From Diphasiastrum complanatum (Eukaryota; Streptophyta; Lycopodiopsida; Lycopodiales; Lycopodiaceae), in assembly GCA_029204225.1 (NCBI GenBank), contig CM055109.1, positions 18,157,590 to 18,221,589 on the forward strand: DNA of 64,000 nt, read 5' to 3'. Position numbers and translations under genes: made by a program. The notes under the pieces are model-generated. The model was not told the DNA's origin, did not search any database, and saw nothing but the letters and a program-made list of their open reading frames with translations. This document shows, piece by piece, positions 1 through 12,156 of this stretch (positions are counted from its first letter, which is position 1; every line of letters starts with the position of its first letter).

Positions 1-1500
1 TCCCAACTTAGAAAATGGCCCTCAATGTTGGGCTTTAAAAAAAAATTACTAAACCTAACTAATTAGAAGAAATGCCACAAGCAATAATGTGAAGAAATGC
101 CACAAGCAATTGCTATGGTAATAGCCAATATGGGTGAAGATGAAGCATAAGGAGCCCACTATGATAAGCTGGAACAAGAACATGTGCATCAATTAGAGTA
201 AGGGCCCAGGATAAGCAAAGAGAATATCCATTAGTAGCATCAAGATACTAGCAACAAACAAGAAACCATGCATACTCAAGAATAACCTCAAAATGAAACA
301 GAAATGAAAAGTACCTATCTGTTATGAACTCAATCACATACATTGATATCAATGAAGAACAATGGCTAAAGCCTTACAAGCGAGACAAGAGATCTCCCAC
401 GAAATGCCACCAAGCAATTGCTGTTAGAAGAGAAGGAATAAGATAATCTACATAATGACTAAATGGTAGCCCATATATACTATATGGAGGCACTTAGTGA
501 AACCTTCTAGGCATAGGGGCAAATTAGAGTGCCTTGGTCCCATAAGGACATGCCCTTAATGGTAATTCGCCCGGTAAACTATGGGTATGCTAATTAGGGC
601 AACTAGTATTTAGGGTTAGGGGAGTACGAGTTCGTAACACTGCCCAACTTTGAAAGACCTTGCCCTCAATGCTGGGCTTAAAAGAAATAGTAAACCCAAA
701 AAACCTAGAAGAATGGTCCCAACCAATACTATGGTAATAGCCAATCGTAAACAAAATGTGAAAATAAAACTATTAGAAAAATGCATGCGCCAATGGAGGT
801 ATTGAAGGAGAGGACACAAGTCATCACAACAAGTATTTCAATAATAACACACAAAAAGCCACCAAGCATAATACATTAAAATTGTAGACTATAGCCATCA
901 ATGGCAGAATATAAAATTGAAACTAAAATAAATGTATCTCCAATGTAGCTACTAAAATGGAGATCATGAAACTTTGGAAAGTAGGAAAAGCAACTACTGT
1001 ATGCCGATGTAGATGCATAAAGGAAAAAATCCAAGAGAGAATGAAGCTCTCTCAAGGTACTCGACCGATGTAGATGCTATCTCAAGGCACTCTGATAGCC
1101 CAAGTATGCCATAGAGAAATGTCAACATGTAGGACCTTAAGAACTGAGATATCGAAAGCCAGAAGAATGGCCCAAGAAGACCACCAAAAGATGACAACTC
1201 GAAACCATAGCAACTTGGGCATCCTACAGGGGGCACACTATTGTCCCTCCCGACCTAAGTTTTTGGTGAAGTTATTGACTTTTCTTATAGTAAAAGTAAC
1301 GTCAAGGCTCCAGGAAGCTTCCAATTAGGGATTCTTTGTGGGTAATATTAGGAGCATTGGTATTTATTTGTCACTTTTGGATATTGAGGAGATAACTATC
1401 TTAAGTTAGGATTAGCCTTTGTTGCCTCATTTATGGTCTTTATGCTTCATGATACTAAAATCTGTGAATTTGTTCATAACTAGCCTCCAATCACATTAGT
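1..1500. mobile_element. Degenerate LTR-retrotransposon debris
   Basis: Two diverged direct repeats (about 1-125 and 640-750) share the pattern ccaact...ccctcaatg.tgggctt. On the minus strand this reads like the end of a Ty3 pol protein just before an LTR; TGTTACGAACTCG at about 640 (minus) could be that LTR's start. Positions 790-830 resemble the 5' leader of the Ty3 element at 6359-12156. Positions 1215-1340 resemble an LTR of the same family in plus orientation. All pieces are short and diverged, so boundaries are approximate. Confidence 0.35.
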
Positions 1501-3371
1501 AGCTCTAAATCGAGGACATGCAGATTCTTTTTGTTCTTACAGCCCATTGCTCTTCGTACCTAACATGACTACCTCCGTCGGACTTGGCAAACTCCTTGTT
1601 GCTCATTCTCCCTCAATCAACAATAAATGGCACACTTAAGCATTAAAAACTTTCATGATCAGGCCTCTAATGAAATAAAAGCATAAATAAGATGGCCGTT
1701 CTTTGGCAATCATCATCAAATAGAAATAACAAAATCAACTTACGGAGGGTCAACAATTTGCCTCTTGAAATCAAGCACCAAGAGCCAAAGAGGACCTTCA
1801 GCCTAAGGTTCTTCTTGCAATACCTTAATGTAGCTAGAATCTTGTATTGCAAGTTTTGAATGTAGAAGTCCTAGTTGGCTGTGGATTTACTTATATTTCA
1901 ACAAATTTTAAACTCTTTGACAGTCCTTGGCTTAACTATCAGTAAGGAAGCCTGCTTATTCCTCAAGAATCATCACTATGAGGCTTACCTCATCCATAAG
2001 CCACCTCCACAAGTTTGATTCTAGTTATTCCTTGGATTTGAAGTCGACAATTTTATCTAATAATAGCTTTATCAATAGCAATTCTTTCTCTCCTCAACGG
2101 TCCAATGTAGTTGCTACCTTCAATAGATCAAAACCATGCAAAGTTGATGCAAATGAGCTTTTGTTGGTCTTACTCGCTCATCAATGGGGGTTTTATGTTT
2201 CTGAATGTGGCTTTGATACAAAATATGTGGACCTAGTTTTCCAAGATAGTTCTAGCCTATCCCATATCGCGGTGACGAATCTGATATTAATTTTTTTTCC
2301 CTATACAATATTGCTTTGTTGGCAACAAGCCATTCTAGTTGGTTACAAATAAGCTAGGGTGTTCGAATTTGATATCACCCAAGTTTTTTTTCCTTACGAT
2401 GTCACTTTGGTGTGTGAGAGTGTAGTTTTGGTACGATTTTTGCTTTTTGAAAATGGGCTAGGGCACACAAATCTGATATCACAAAAACCTTAAAAAAAGG
2501 AATTCGAAGAAGTGCCAAAGAAAAAAATGTGCACCCAATAGGGTGCTAAATAAGAAAGCTGCTGGCCAAGTGTAGTAGAAAAATCCAGCAAGCACTAGGT
2601 GAAAATACCCCTAATTCGAAATACAATAATTTATGTAGATAATTCAGATTTGTACCTCTTAGGAAAGAGGTGTACATCACTAATTTATAGGATACTTTTA
2701 GACAATCTATGGTGGTGGCAAGGTTGCTACCTAATATGAAAGCTTCTTATCAAAAGTGTAGAAATTTCCTACTATCACAACAAAGTTTCAAAGCAAAAAA
2801 AGGGGTACCCTTCTACACAACTCTTGGTTCGATCAAGAATGCAAGGACACCAGGATGGAATCCAAGCAACGTCGTGGAGTCGAGGTAGCTTTCCACGCAT
2901 AGAAGTAAAGAATGAAATTTGTTGCTAGCAATAAATTTATAAAAAGAGAATAGGTGTTGCATACAGCAGCCTGCAAGATCAGCCCGTTGAGCCATGAATA
3001 TGTGGAGACAATATAAGGATATTTGTTTGAAAATGCATGAAATAGTCCCTAGTGTTACCAATTCTCATACATATAGGGAAAAGTCCGTGGCTGTAGGTAG
3101 CGATGGCCCAAGAACGGGTGGGATGCACAAGAGATTAGATTAGATCAGATTATGTTTATTAATGTCCACGGAGTATATCGTTTTTGTCATGTATTTGTGT
3201 TTGTTGAATTTGAGTATATGTGAGTTTTTGTCATTTGTTATATATAGCTTCTTCATGTAAACCTCATGTAGTAGTTAACTTGTGAAATCAATATAAGTAA
3301 TTAACTTTTGGCTTGTTGGTATTATCAACCCGAGGGATCACAAAGAAGGCCAACTCAAGCATGATACACCA

Positions 3372-3375
<4 letters not shown>
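1501..3375. other. Upstream IFT121 intron, no feature recognised
   Basis: AT-rich sequence with scattered short open frames. The longest, 124 codons at 1978-2352 on the plus strand, has no recognisable motif. No further WD40 exon of IFT121 was recognised here or anywhere in 1-5481. Confidence 0.4.

Positions 3376-3379
<4 letters not shown>

Positions 3380-3467
<88 letters not shown>
3380..3467. repeat. (GA)n microsatellite
   Basis: About 44 uninterrupted GA units following a short CA run. Unlike the other GA/CT runs in the window, no LINE tail is visible beside it. Confidence 0.95.
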
Positions 3468-3469
<2 letters not shown>

Positions 3470-4245
3470 AAAACCTTGATTCTTGAACCCCTTTGTACTA
3501 GTCAGGTACTGCAAATATGTAAAGCATTTGGTTGGAATATGTAGTTTTGGTGATTATTGTATTCTTGCCACCAAGGTACGCACTTCTTTTTTTCCATGAA
3601 AACTTGAAGGTGTACTCAAGTTTGATTGTGTCGTTCATTTAACAATTATTACTATATGTATGAATGAACAACACCATGTATGTATCGATTTATCATGTCA
3701 TAAACACAAAGATTGGCTCATTGGCATATTTACTCATCTTAGAATTCAAAAGATAAAATCAAAGATACCTTTTATGTTTTGATTGCAATTTCAAGATAAT
3801 AGTTTCCCAACTACTTCTGCATAAAAATTTGAGTGAAACGCAAAATTTATCTGTGATGTTTGCAAAATTAGCTCTTGATTTTGTTTTTACATGATAAATA
3901 ATCATAATACTGATATTATTTTGGCCAAAATGAGTTTGTACATTGCTCTTATGGCTACAAAATCCTTTTATGCTTATTTCTTCGCATGTTTACCAAAAAA
4001 GTTGGCCAAGTCTATCTTTTCTTGTGGTTGAGACCCACCATATATATTGGGAGAAATATGTGGCAAAGAAACAAATAGACAAAAAAGTCCTGAATGGAGG
4101 CAGTGCTTTGTGAGATTATATAACTTGAAGCCATACAATTAGAGTGGTATCGGAGGAGATTTCATTTCTTTGCAAAAAGCGGATACAATTTAGTGATAGT
4201 TGTTGCAATATAACATTTCAACTCCATTGAGCCTAATTAAAATAA

Positions 4246-4253
4246 AGTATTCT

Positions 4254-4284
<31 letters not shown>

Positions 4285-4520
4285 TTTATTAATGTCTTTT
4301 CCATGCCAAAAGGCATATAAGACTAAGGAAATTCATGTCAAGTATGTGGTAACCGTGGAGCGTATAAAACGACTCCAAAAGTGTAATAAAGAAAAAACAT
4401 CTAGTGCAAGTTAAGATAACTACATAAATGAGAATGTCTGTGCATGGTAGTCAAATGTATCGATGCCAAGATGCCAGGTCTGTAGGTCAACCCTAAAAGG
4501 ACATATACGCTACATAGATG
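4246..4520 (-). mobile_element. 5'-truncated LINE copy with hairpin 3' tail
   Basis: On the minus strand the sequence ends ATGCCTTTTGGCAT (4303-4316), then gacattaataaagctttc and a CT microsatellite (4255-4280). The upstream part matches the segment next to the LINE 3' end at 45605-45800, sharing cttgacatg and the accacatac segment. Only the last ~250 bp of the element is present, as expected for incomplete reverse transcription. Confidence 0.7.
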
Positions 4521-5481
4521 AGAAAATATTGCACCAAAGTATACAATATGTTAGTGTTAAATTATAAACCTTTAACCTATTAGGTTTGGATTCATCTTGA
4601 GAATTCTAGAGTTCTTGAACACATCATTTTTGCAACCGAGGACTCTTCATGAATCATAACCCTATTAGTTTGAATCTTCTGCCTCTCCTCAAAACTGTGC
4701 ACGTCTTTATGGTCAAAAGGTTAGAGGCTAGAACATTTCACACTTGATGAAAGAAATTGACCAAGAATTTTTACTGAACTCAAAATTAGATATGTAGTTA
4801 AAAGTCTATTTCGAATGCACATTTTCTCAACTTTACAATTATATGTCTCATTGGGTAAAGATTTAGCATCAATGTAGAATGATGTTTGATCATTGTCATT
4901 GTTTTTTTGTGTACCACACTTTATGTCATTCAAGTAGTGCTCCATAAAATTCATTTCTATTGGGGGGTGCCTTAACTAACGAGGAACGTAACTTAGCATA
5001 AGATAGTTTAGTGGTTGCTATTGGAATAAGTTGCAAGGAAAACAACACTCAAGAAAGTTTTGTGTGATTATAATGAGTTCACTTTACTTCTAGACTATAC
5101 TTCATGCACCACTCATGTAGGCTCGACTTCAAACAAATGACCACTTTGGTAGAAATAGAGTTAAGGCTTTAAATGAGGTGCCATAGAATTGTCTTCTTAT
5201 GAGTTCTGCCACATCGTTTTGTACATCTCATCATGGTCTTTTATGAGTTTTGCAACAAGATGTGCTTGAGATAATCTCACATTGATATAATACATCTTAA
5301 TGACTGTGATAAGATTGGTTAGCAAGATGGATTTATTAAATATAACCGCACGAACTAAGAGATGCATATCCGTTTGGCTATTAAAAATAACCTTCACAAA
5401 GCAACTTTGCCATCAAGATGTGAAAACATATTGTGTACTTTAAAATGAGTGAGAATAGTTAAACATGCTTTGTTTTTACAG
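4521..5481. other. Upstream IFT121 intron, no feature recognised
   Basis: AT-rich intron sequence ending in the acceptor of the first visible exon. No coding similarity was recognised on either strand. Confidence 0.4.
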
Positions 5482-5586
5482 GGTGAAGAGTTGAATCAAT
5501 ATATTCTCATCTTATGCAATGCGATTGGCAATCCCGTCAACTCAAAATACACAAGTGTGGAGCCATTGTTTCTTGCGATGAATTCG
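5482..5586 (+). CDS. IFT121: IFT121 exon 1 of the window (35 codons)
   Basis: This exon begins after a pyrimidine-rich acceptor (tttttacag) and ends at a good donor (gtaagc), phase 0 at both ends. It encodes GEELNQYILILCNAIGNPV and continues to FLAMNS, which corresponds to the family's LVLCNSIG...PLF.AM stretch late in the second WD40 propeller. The preceding exon is not recognisable in 1-5481, so the upstream intron is at least 5.4 kb. The following intron is 24.6 kb. Confidence 0.85.
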
Positions 5587-6353
5587 GTAAGCTTTTTTCA
5601 TATCAGAGGTGGCTCATTGTGTTTATTGTTCTCCTTGTATAAGATATGAAATCACTGAGATATTGGAAGCCCTACCTTTGTCTTCAGCAGCAAATAGGTG
5701 CCTATGATGTATGGTTTTGATATTTTCTTGTTTGTACATGCTCATTCTTTTTAAAATGAATTAAAGAAGTAGATAACGAACTATGCTACATAGAACATTG
5801 AATTATACGTGGAATGCATGAAGCTCAAAATCTGATTCATGTTGTATCTTGCCTTTTTAGTCTAGTTTGCAATGGTTGCTTTTGTAGAGGATTTCTGTGA
5901 AGTGTTCCATTAAGAGATTATCAAATGATGAGAACATAGCATACTCAACGTGCAGCTCTTATAACATGAATCAAGAAACATAAAAGACCTTATATCACTC
6001 AAATCATAGTCTCACTTGAGATGGTCAAAGTATGATGCCCCACGTATCATCCTGTTGCTCGTATAAAAACCCTCTAGAAAATAGTTTCTAGCAAAAAGCA
6101 TGGGTGGCATTCGGAACCAGCTTGCCGCTCAGGACTTTTCGCTCGATAAACCCAGTCACTCTTAAGGGCCCCAGTGTGTGTTTGTTCAATTCGTTGAGAT
6201 CTTGTCTTGTTGTGTAGTTCGTAGATAGGTATAATCTTGAGCAAGACATCCACACTTATGGTTGGTTTATCAGAAGTAATGCACAATCTTTAAAGGCATT
6301 TTCTTCTTCAGCATAGGAATGCCAACTTCATTGAGCTAAGCTATAAACTATTC
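5587..6353. other. Start of the 24.6-kb IFT121 intron
   Basis: Begins with the donor gtaagc and runs to the target-site duplication of the first Ty3 insertion. Nothing else was recognised. Confidence 0.5.
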
Positions 6354-6358
6354 GTGGC

Positions 6359-6616
6359 AGTTACGAATAGAGAGTTAAGCTATGAAAGCATCACATAAGC
6401 AAGACTTAAGCTATGAAAGCAGCACATAAGCAAGACTTAACCCTAGAAAGCAAGAAAGAGAGAGATTAAGGAGACTAAAGAGAGAGATCAATATCATCAG
6501 CTGAATAACAAATGACACAGTTTCCCTACTTATGGCCAAGAGGAAGCCCTAAAAGGAAGCTTCTGGTGGCTAGGGCCCAACTGGGAGGGAAAATAGTGCG
6601 CACTCCAAGAAGGCCC
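6359..6616 (-). repeat. Truncated 3' LTR of family A element
   Basis: Matches the 3' part of the LTRs at 10918-11368 and 11666-12156 (shared blocks aagcatcacataagcaagac and aaggaagctt). It is fused directly to the integrase frame at about 6616, so the polypurine tract and the LTR 5' half are deleted. Its outer end on the minus strand is GTAACT. Confidence 0.85.
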
Positions 6617-6897
6617 GTAGGCGTAGATATACCATATCACCAACATGAAACTCAACATGACGTCGATGACGATCAACTGAAGCATGATAACGTTGCTGGA
6701 CCTGCTGCAAATGGGAACTGGCCTGGAGAATAAGCTCGCGAGCACCTGATAGAAATGAAGACAGTGTCACAGGTGTATCCTCGGGAGGAAGAGGAATACC
6801 AGGTAAAAGAGGTGCATAACCATGAGATAATAAAAATGGTGCAACGCCGGTGCTGGTACTAACAGAGCTGTTATAGCTATACTCTGCCAAACATAAG
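6570..6897 (-). pseudogene. Family A integrase C-terminal piece
   Basis: Continues in frame after the stop: AEYSYNSSVSTSTGVAPFLL and GYAPLLPG are the usual integrase tail, then a helical stretch and HVGDMVYLRLR. After VYLRLR, at about 6616, the frame enters LTR sequence, so the chromodomain-like end and polypurine tract are deleted. Confidence 0.82.
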
Positions 6898-6899
6898 TG

Positions 6900-8489
6900 C
6901 TAATCCCAATTCTTCCCTGAAGGAGTAACAAAATGGCGCAAATAATCCTCAAGGATCCTGTTAAGGACCTCAGACCGCCCATCAGAAGTAGAATGATAAG
7001 CAGACCCCATAAAAAGCTGTACATCCAATATACGCATAAGCTCTGTCCAGAACAATGATGTAAACTTACTATCCCGATCAAAAAGGATAGTACGAGGAAA
7101 CCCATGTAGGCGAAATATCTCTGAAAGGAACAAGCGTGCACACTGCTCTGCTGTGATAGTACTGCGGACGGGTATGAAATGTGCCTGTTTCGAGAACCTG
7201 TCAACTACCACCATACATGAATCGTGACCACAACGGGTGCGGGGAAGGCCAATGATGAAGTCCATAGAAATATCAGTCCACTGGCGGTGAGGAGTAGGCC
7301 AACTCTGAAGCAAACCAGCGGACTTAGCACGGGAGTACTTATTACGTAAGCAGAAAGGACAGGTACGAATAAGTACAACAAGCTCTTTCCTAAGGGATGG
7401 CCAATAGAAATGATCCTTAAGACGAGCATAAGACTTCTGAAAACCAAAATGACCCCCAACTTGGGACGAATGAGCATCCGACAACAACTGAGAACGGATA
7501 CCCAAAGAACTAGGAATACAAAGAGAACCATAATGATAAAGACGGTGGTCAACAATGGAATAAGCCTGATGAGGTGAAGACGACATAGGTGGAGCAGAAC
7601 TATAAACATCACAAAAATCAGAACATGTAAGATAAGCAGATGGAAGATCATCAAACCAGGAAGGGATCGTGGCAACAAGGGTATTCAATAAAGCAGGAAG
7701 TCTAGACAATGCGTCAGCAGCAGTGTTAGCACGACCAGGACGATACAAAATAGAAAAATCAAAAGATTGTAAAAACTGCAACCAACGAAACTGACGATCA
7801 CTAAGATCACGCTGGGAGAAGAGATAACGTAAGGACTGATGATCAGTAACGATATCAAAGGGAACACGGTACAGGTAATGGCGCCACTTCTTAAGAGCAT
7901 AGATAATGGCAAGAAGCTCTTTCTCATGGACAGAATAACGTTGCTCATAAGAGTGTAAACGATGCGACTCATAAGCAATAATACACTGAGACTGACGAAG
8001 CAAGGCACCCAAACCAACATTACTAGCATCGGTCTCAACAATAAATTTCTGATCAGACTGTGGTAAACACAGGACAGAGGCCTCCACAACAGCACGACAA
8101 AGAGTGTCAAAGGCGAACTGACAATCAGAAGTCCAAACAAAAGCACTAGACTTCTTCAAAAGGGCATGAAGAGGGGCAGCCACAGTGGCAAAGTGAGGAA
8201 CAGGACGACGAAGGTGAGTAGCGAGACCAAGAAACATACGAACATGGTGGACATCTGTGGGAACAGGCCAATCAGCGATTGCCCGAACCTTATGAGGGTC
8301 CAAACGAATACGACCATCACAAATGAGAAATCCTAAAAACTCAATCTCAACAACAGCAAAGGAACACTTAGAAAGTTTAGCAAACAACTGGTGATGAACA
8401 AGCAATTGAAAAACAGATGAAAGATGTAACACATGCTCATCAAGAGTCTTACTAAAAACAAGAATATCATCAAGATAAACTAAACACAA
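6900..8489 (-). pseudogene. Family A RT C-terminus, RNase H and integrase
   Basis: The longest open frame in the window (529 codons). YLDDILVF at its start is the RT active site. RNase H spans roughly residues 140-265, with ETDASNVGLGALL, EKELLAIIYALKKWRHYL and TDHQSLRYL. Integrase follows: an HHCC zinc region (~340-385), then the catalytic core with SMDFIIGLP, FDRDSKF and SDGRSEVLNRILEDYLR carrying the D,D,E residues (~405-515). A stop codon at 6898-6900 interrupts the frame just after GKNWD. The long open frame suggests fairly recent insertion. Confidence 0.9.
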
Positions 8490-8975
8490 CGACCAAGGAG
8501 AGGACGCATGATGTTATTCATCACATTCTGGAACGTAGGTGGACCATTAGTAACACCAAAAGGAAGAACACGAAACTCATACAAACCAAGATGGGTACGA
8601 AACGCAGTCTTGTGTTCGTCCGAAGGATGCATCCTAATCTGGTGATAGCCGGAACGTAAGTCTATCTTAGAGAAAAGATGAGAGGTGCCTAACTGTTCAA
8701 AGAGATCATCCATGTGAGGAATAGGATACTGGTTACGGATGGTCAACTTATTGAGGGCACGATAATCAATGCAGAGGCGTCCGCGTTTTTTGGCGAATCG
8801 AAGGACTGACAAGGAGAACAGGGGCACCAAAAGGACTGTGACTAGGAACAATAAGGCCCTGATCTAGTAAAGCAGTAATCTGAAGCTCAACCTCATCACG
8901 CTCAGACTTAGACATACGGTAAGGAGGCCGGGAGGGAGGAGCAGAACCAGGACGCAAATCAATATGGTGGTTCAC
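8480..8975 (-). pseudogene. Family A reverse transcriptase, N-terminal half
   Basis: Contains RPPYRMSKSERDEVELQI, a short disrupted stretch, [35 protein letters not shown] and [17 protein letters not shown], the ordered fingers and palm motifs of Ty3 RT with the first catalytic Asp in the KIDL motif. The frame shifts once near 8815-8830 and ends at 8480, where a T run is one base shorter than in the sister copy at 27640-27660. The YLDD catalytic motif follows in the next frame. Confidence 0.87.
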
Positions 8976-9895
8976 ATCACGTAATGGTGGTAGCGTCGTA
9001 GGTTCTGAAAAGACAAATGCATACTGATGTATGGATCAGGGTACTTATGCTGTAAAGTACTAGCAAGGGACATGGCCTCAACAAGTGTGGGTGGACGGAA
9101 AGAAGAGACATCGTATCGTAGAGCACCACGAAGTCCAGCAATGTAGCGAGAAATAAGCTCGGTGGGCTGAAGATCTGTAAAGAGGTAGGAAAGGTCCATA
9201 AACTGATCTGTATAGGAAGAAAGATCACCAGTCTAAGTAAGACTACGGAATATATCACGCTGGCGGCTCAGCCACTGAGGGTCAATCATAGCATGACGAA
9301 GATCACGACGAAAGGTAGGCCATAACTGGAGACCGTCCCGATCAGGGTCAAGTCGGTAGACCCGCCACCAAGTGGCAGCACGTCCATCTAAATGTAAGGC
9401 GGCTAACTGGATCTTCTGAGGATTAGTCTTAGGGTAAATCTGAAAATAAGTATCAAAATTTGCAAACCAATTCTCTAACAAGTTCCCGTCAGAGGAACCA
9501 GAATAGGTGGCAAGCTGTACCCGATCACGAAAATCTCGAGCAAAATGTGGCTCAGGAGCTAGATGTCGTGGAAAATGTGACTCAGGAGCTGTAGGACGTG
9601 GAAAACCGGGTGGTGGGTTAGGTGGAAAATGAGGCCCACCGCCAAAGGAAGTAGACGAGGATGGAAGTCCAAATGGAGACCCAAATGATGAATGAACAGG
9701 GGCTTTGCCAGGTCCATGTGGCTGTATGGAATCAATCTGTGACTGCATAGTGGCAAAGCCGGTCTGTAGAGTGGTAAAACCGGTCATCATTTGGTCGAAA
9801 CGACTACTGAGGAGAGTAAGAGAGTCACGCATATCAGCAAACTGTTCATCTAAAGGTCCGGAATGACTCGCAGGTGTAGTGGGTGAGCTAGCCAT
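8972..9895 (-). pseudogene. Family A gag, C-terminally deleted
   Basis: Starts MASSPTTPASHSGPLDEQFA, with a coiled region (residues ~15-55), a Pro/Gly/His-rich linker (~65-125) and the capsid core including LENWFANFDTYF and LDGRAATWWRV (~150-195), typical of Ty3 Gag. The frame then breaks near 9200-9235 and continues to 8972. The CCHC zinc knuckle and protease expected next are missing: the sequence passes straight from the capsid C-terminal region into the RT N-terminus. Retroelement copies at 25458-28530 and 62560-64000 keep that region, so this is a deletion in this copy. Confidence 0.82.
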
Positions 9896-10905
9896 GAGGA
9901 AGAAAAAGTAAGCGAGAAAAGAAATGTGCTAAACAATTGGACGAACTGAAGGAGAGGACATAAGTTGTCACAACAGGCACGCCAATGAAAAGACACAATA
10001 GAACTCGCGATGTAAGATGAACGGAAAGGACAACTAAGTAAGAAATACCTCGTAACCGCAACCGGAAGTGAGCTGAAAAATAGCGGCGATATGTCGAGGT
10101 ACCGGGCAGCCTCCAAAAAAGATGCTAAGGGCCCGACAACGTGGAGTAAACAGTGGGTAAAAGTATGGGAAACAATAATGGACTATGGGGCTGGAAAGGG
10201 AGCAGCCAAGGAAAGGAAGTGATAACAAAAAGGAGGTATGGGCAGCGAGGAAACAAGGCTGAAAAATCAGAGATCGCCCTTCAAGGGTAAAAAAACAGTT
10301 TGCGATAAAGACGGGGAGCAATCCCGATGCGCGATGAAGTTGGGTGGGAGTGGCTTTCTAAGCATCTAGGCGTGTTTGTATTGTCCAGGGTAGGGTTTAG
10401 GGTAACACAGACAGCAGTGTAGGAGGGTAAGCTGAAATTGAGGCAGATGTAGGGCGCCAGCTATGGTGGAGTGTGGGCGTCCAGAAGAGGTAGTAAACGG
10501 CAAAAAAAAATTGGATCAAAAAGATGGGTTGGTAGGGCGCTAGGAGTGGCTGATGGAAGGTGGCGAATAGGGGCAGCAAAAAGCGGAAATTTTCAGCAAA
10601 GGAAGGAGCAGTAGGGCGCTAGTCAGCAAGCATGAGGGCGCCCAATAGGGCAGCAAATAGGAGGCAGTAGGGCGCCCAAAATAGGGGAGGAAAAAGGCTG
10701 AAAATGCAGCAGTAGGCAGCCAGCAAGAGGGCGCTAGAAATGGGCAGCAAGTGGGCGCCTGTCCTCCTCCGATCCGTCATGAAAATCTGCAAGACAAGTG
10801 TGGAGAAATGCTGAAGATCCGGCTGAAAAATGGTGAAGATCCAAGCTGAAGATGGGCGCCCTCCTGTGAGAGAAAAATCTGCTCAATGGAGATGCTCAGG
10901 AAAGT
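9896..10905 (-). other. 5' leader of family A element
   Basis: About 1 kb between PBS and gag, rich in repeated gtagggcgc/gggcgcc motifs spaced tens of bases apart. It has no credible coding frame. A related fragment lies between the two LTRs (11369-11665). Confidence 0.6.
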
Positions 10906-10917
10906 GCTCTGATACCA
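10906..10917 (-). other. Primer binding site, initiator Met tRNA
   Basis: TGGTATCAGAGC on the minus strand, directly abutting the LTR end TAACT. This is the usual plant LTR-retrotransposon PBS complementary to the 3' end of initiator methionine tRNA. Confidence 0.9.
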
Positions 10918-11368
10918 AGTTATGAACGTAGCCACGGCTGATCTAGATTTAGTCTATGAAAGCATCACATAAGCAAGACTTAACCCTAGAAAGCAGGAGA
11001 GAGAAAGCTTAAAGAGACTAAAGAAGGAGATCATATCATAAGCCAAGTAACAAATGACACAGAATCCCTACTTATAGCCAAGAGGAAGCCCTAAAAGGAA
11101 GCTTCCAGTGGCTAGGGCCAAACTGAGAGGGAAAATAGTGCGCCCTCCAAGAAGGCCCCCACTCTCAGTAATATGACCAAATAACCAATATAGTGAATCA
11201 TAGGGCCCAAGGCCAATAATATGGTCTAAATGTCAATAATAGGGCCCAAGGCCAACCATATAGTCTAAATGTCAAATAATGAATAAAAAAGGGCCCAAAG
11301 CCTGCTTATGCATAAAGTAAAGTAAATGTAAATGGACATGGCGAATGTAATGAGCCGAGTCCATAACT
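10918..11368 (-). repeat. Inner 5' LTR of family A element (451 bp)
   Basis: On the minus strand it starts AGTTATGGACTCGG and ends TTCATAACT, immediately followed by the PBS. It is similar over its length to the LTR at 11666-12156. The terminal bases are not the usual TG...CA. Confidence 0.82.
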
Positions 11369-11665
11369 GTGTTGGGCAACAGCTAGTAAGATCCACAAAT
11401 GTCCTGCAACATGATGGAAAAATCGCTGAAAATGGTGATGACGTAGGGCGCTTGACAGCCTCCAAACAATCAACAAAATGGACAGCAAATCTGTGGAGAA
11501 ATCCGTCGAAGATGGCAAAGTAGTAGGGCGCTGGGCAGTAGTTACCAAAATCCGCACATAACCTGAAAAAAAAAAAATGGAGAAAACCGCTGAAAATGGT
11601 GAAGAAGTAAGGCGCTGGCCACCCTCTACCAAATCTGGAAAAATGATGGAAATCTGATGAAAAAA

Positions 11666-12156
11666 TAGAGCCACAGCTGATCTAGAGTTAAGCTATGAAA
11701 GCATCACATAAGCAAGACTTAAGCCATGAAAGCAGCACATAAGCAAGACTTAACCCTAGAAAGCAGGAAAGAGAGAGATTAAGGAGACTAGAGAGAGAGA
11801 TCAATATTATCAGATGAATAACAAATGACACAGTTTCCCTACTTATAGCCAAGAGGAAGCCCTAAAAGGAAGCTTCCGGTGGCTAGGGCCCAACTGGGAG
11901 GGAAAATAGTGCACCCTCCAAGAAGGCCCCCACTCTCCAGTAATATGTCCAAATGGCCTAATAATGAATAATAAGGCCCCAAACTCTAGTAGTATGTCCA
12001 AAAGGCCTAATAATGAATAATAAGGCCAAAGGTCAACCATATAGTCTAAGTGTCACTAATGAATAAAAAAAGGGCCCAGGGCCCAAGGCCTGCTTATGCA
12101 TAAAGTAAAGTAAATGTAAATGGATGCGGTGACTGTAATGAGCCGAGTCCATAACT
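11666..12156 (-). repeat. Outer 5' LTR of family A element
   Basis: On the minus strand it starts AGTTATGGACTCGG, directly after the duplicated GCCAC. Its 3' end is damaged: compared with the inner LTR, about a dozen bases covering the LTR end and the start of the PBS are missing near 11660-11668. Confidence 0.8.

Larger units (their letters stand above)
6359..12156 (-). mobile_element. Ty3-type LTR retrotransposon, family A, rearranged
   Basis: Order on the minus strand: LTR (12156-11666), leader fragment (11665-11369), second LTR (11368-10918), PBS, leader, gag, reverse transcriptase, RNase H, integrase, truncated LTR (6616-6359). GTGGC flanks both ends (6354-6358 and 12157-12161), a 5-bp target-site duplication that fixes the boundaries. 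The RT-RNaseH-integrase order shows Ty3/gypsy. The element is dead: a 1-base deletion in RT, a stop in integrase, loss of the gag zinc knuckle and protease, and deletion of the integrase C-terminus. The extra LTR plus leader at the 5' end suggests unequal recombination between copies. Confidence 0.88.

Noticed and set aside
1978-2352. 124-codon open frame as a possible gene or IFT121 exon
   Set aside because: No WD40 pattern, no splice-site context fitting phase 0 at 5482, and no recognisable family.
1-5481. Upstream IFT121 exons
   Set aside because: I looked for the preceding WD40 segment (a VVFWD-like motif followed by a donor in phase 0) and found none on the plus strand.
7205-8146. Two Leu/Val/Ile-rich minus-strand frames (157 and 153 codons) as membrane proteins
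   Set aside because: They lie out of frame inside the RNase H-integrase coding region of the Ty3 element and only mirror its codons.
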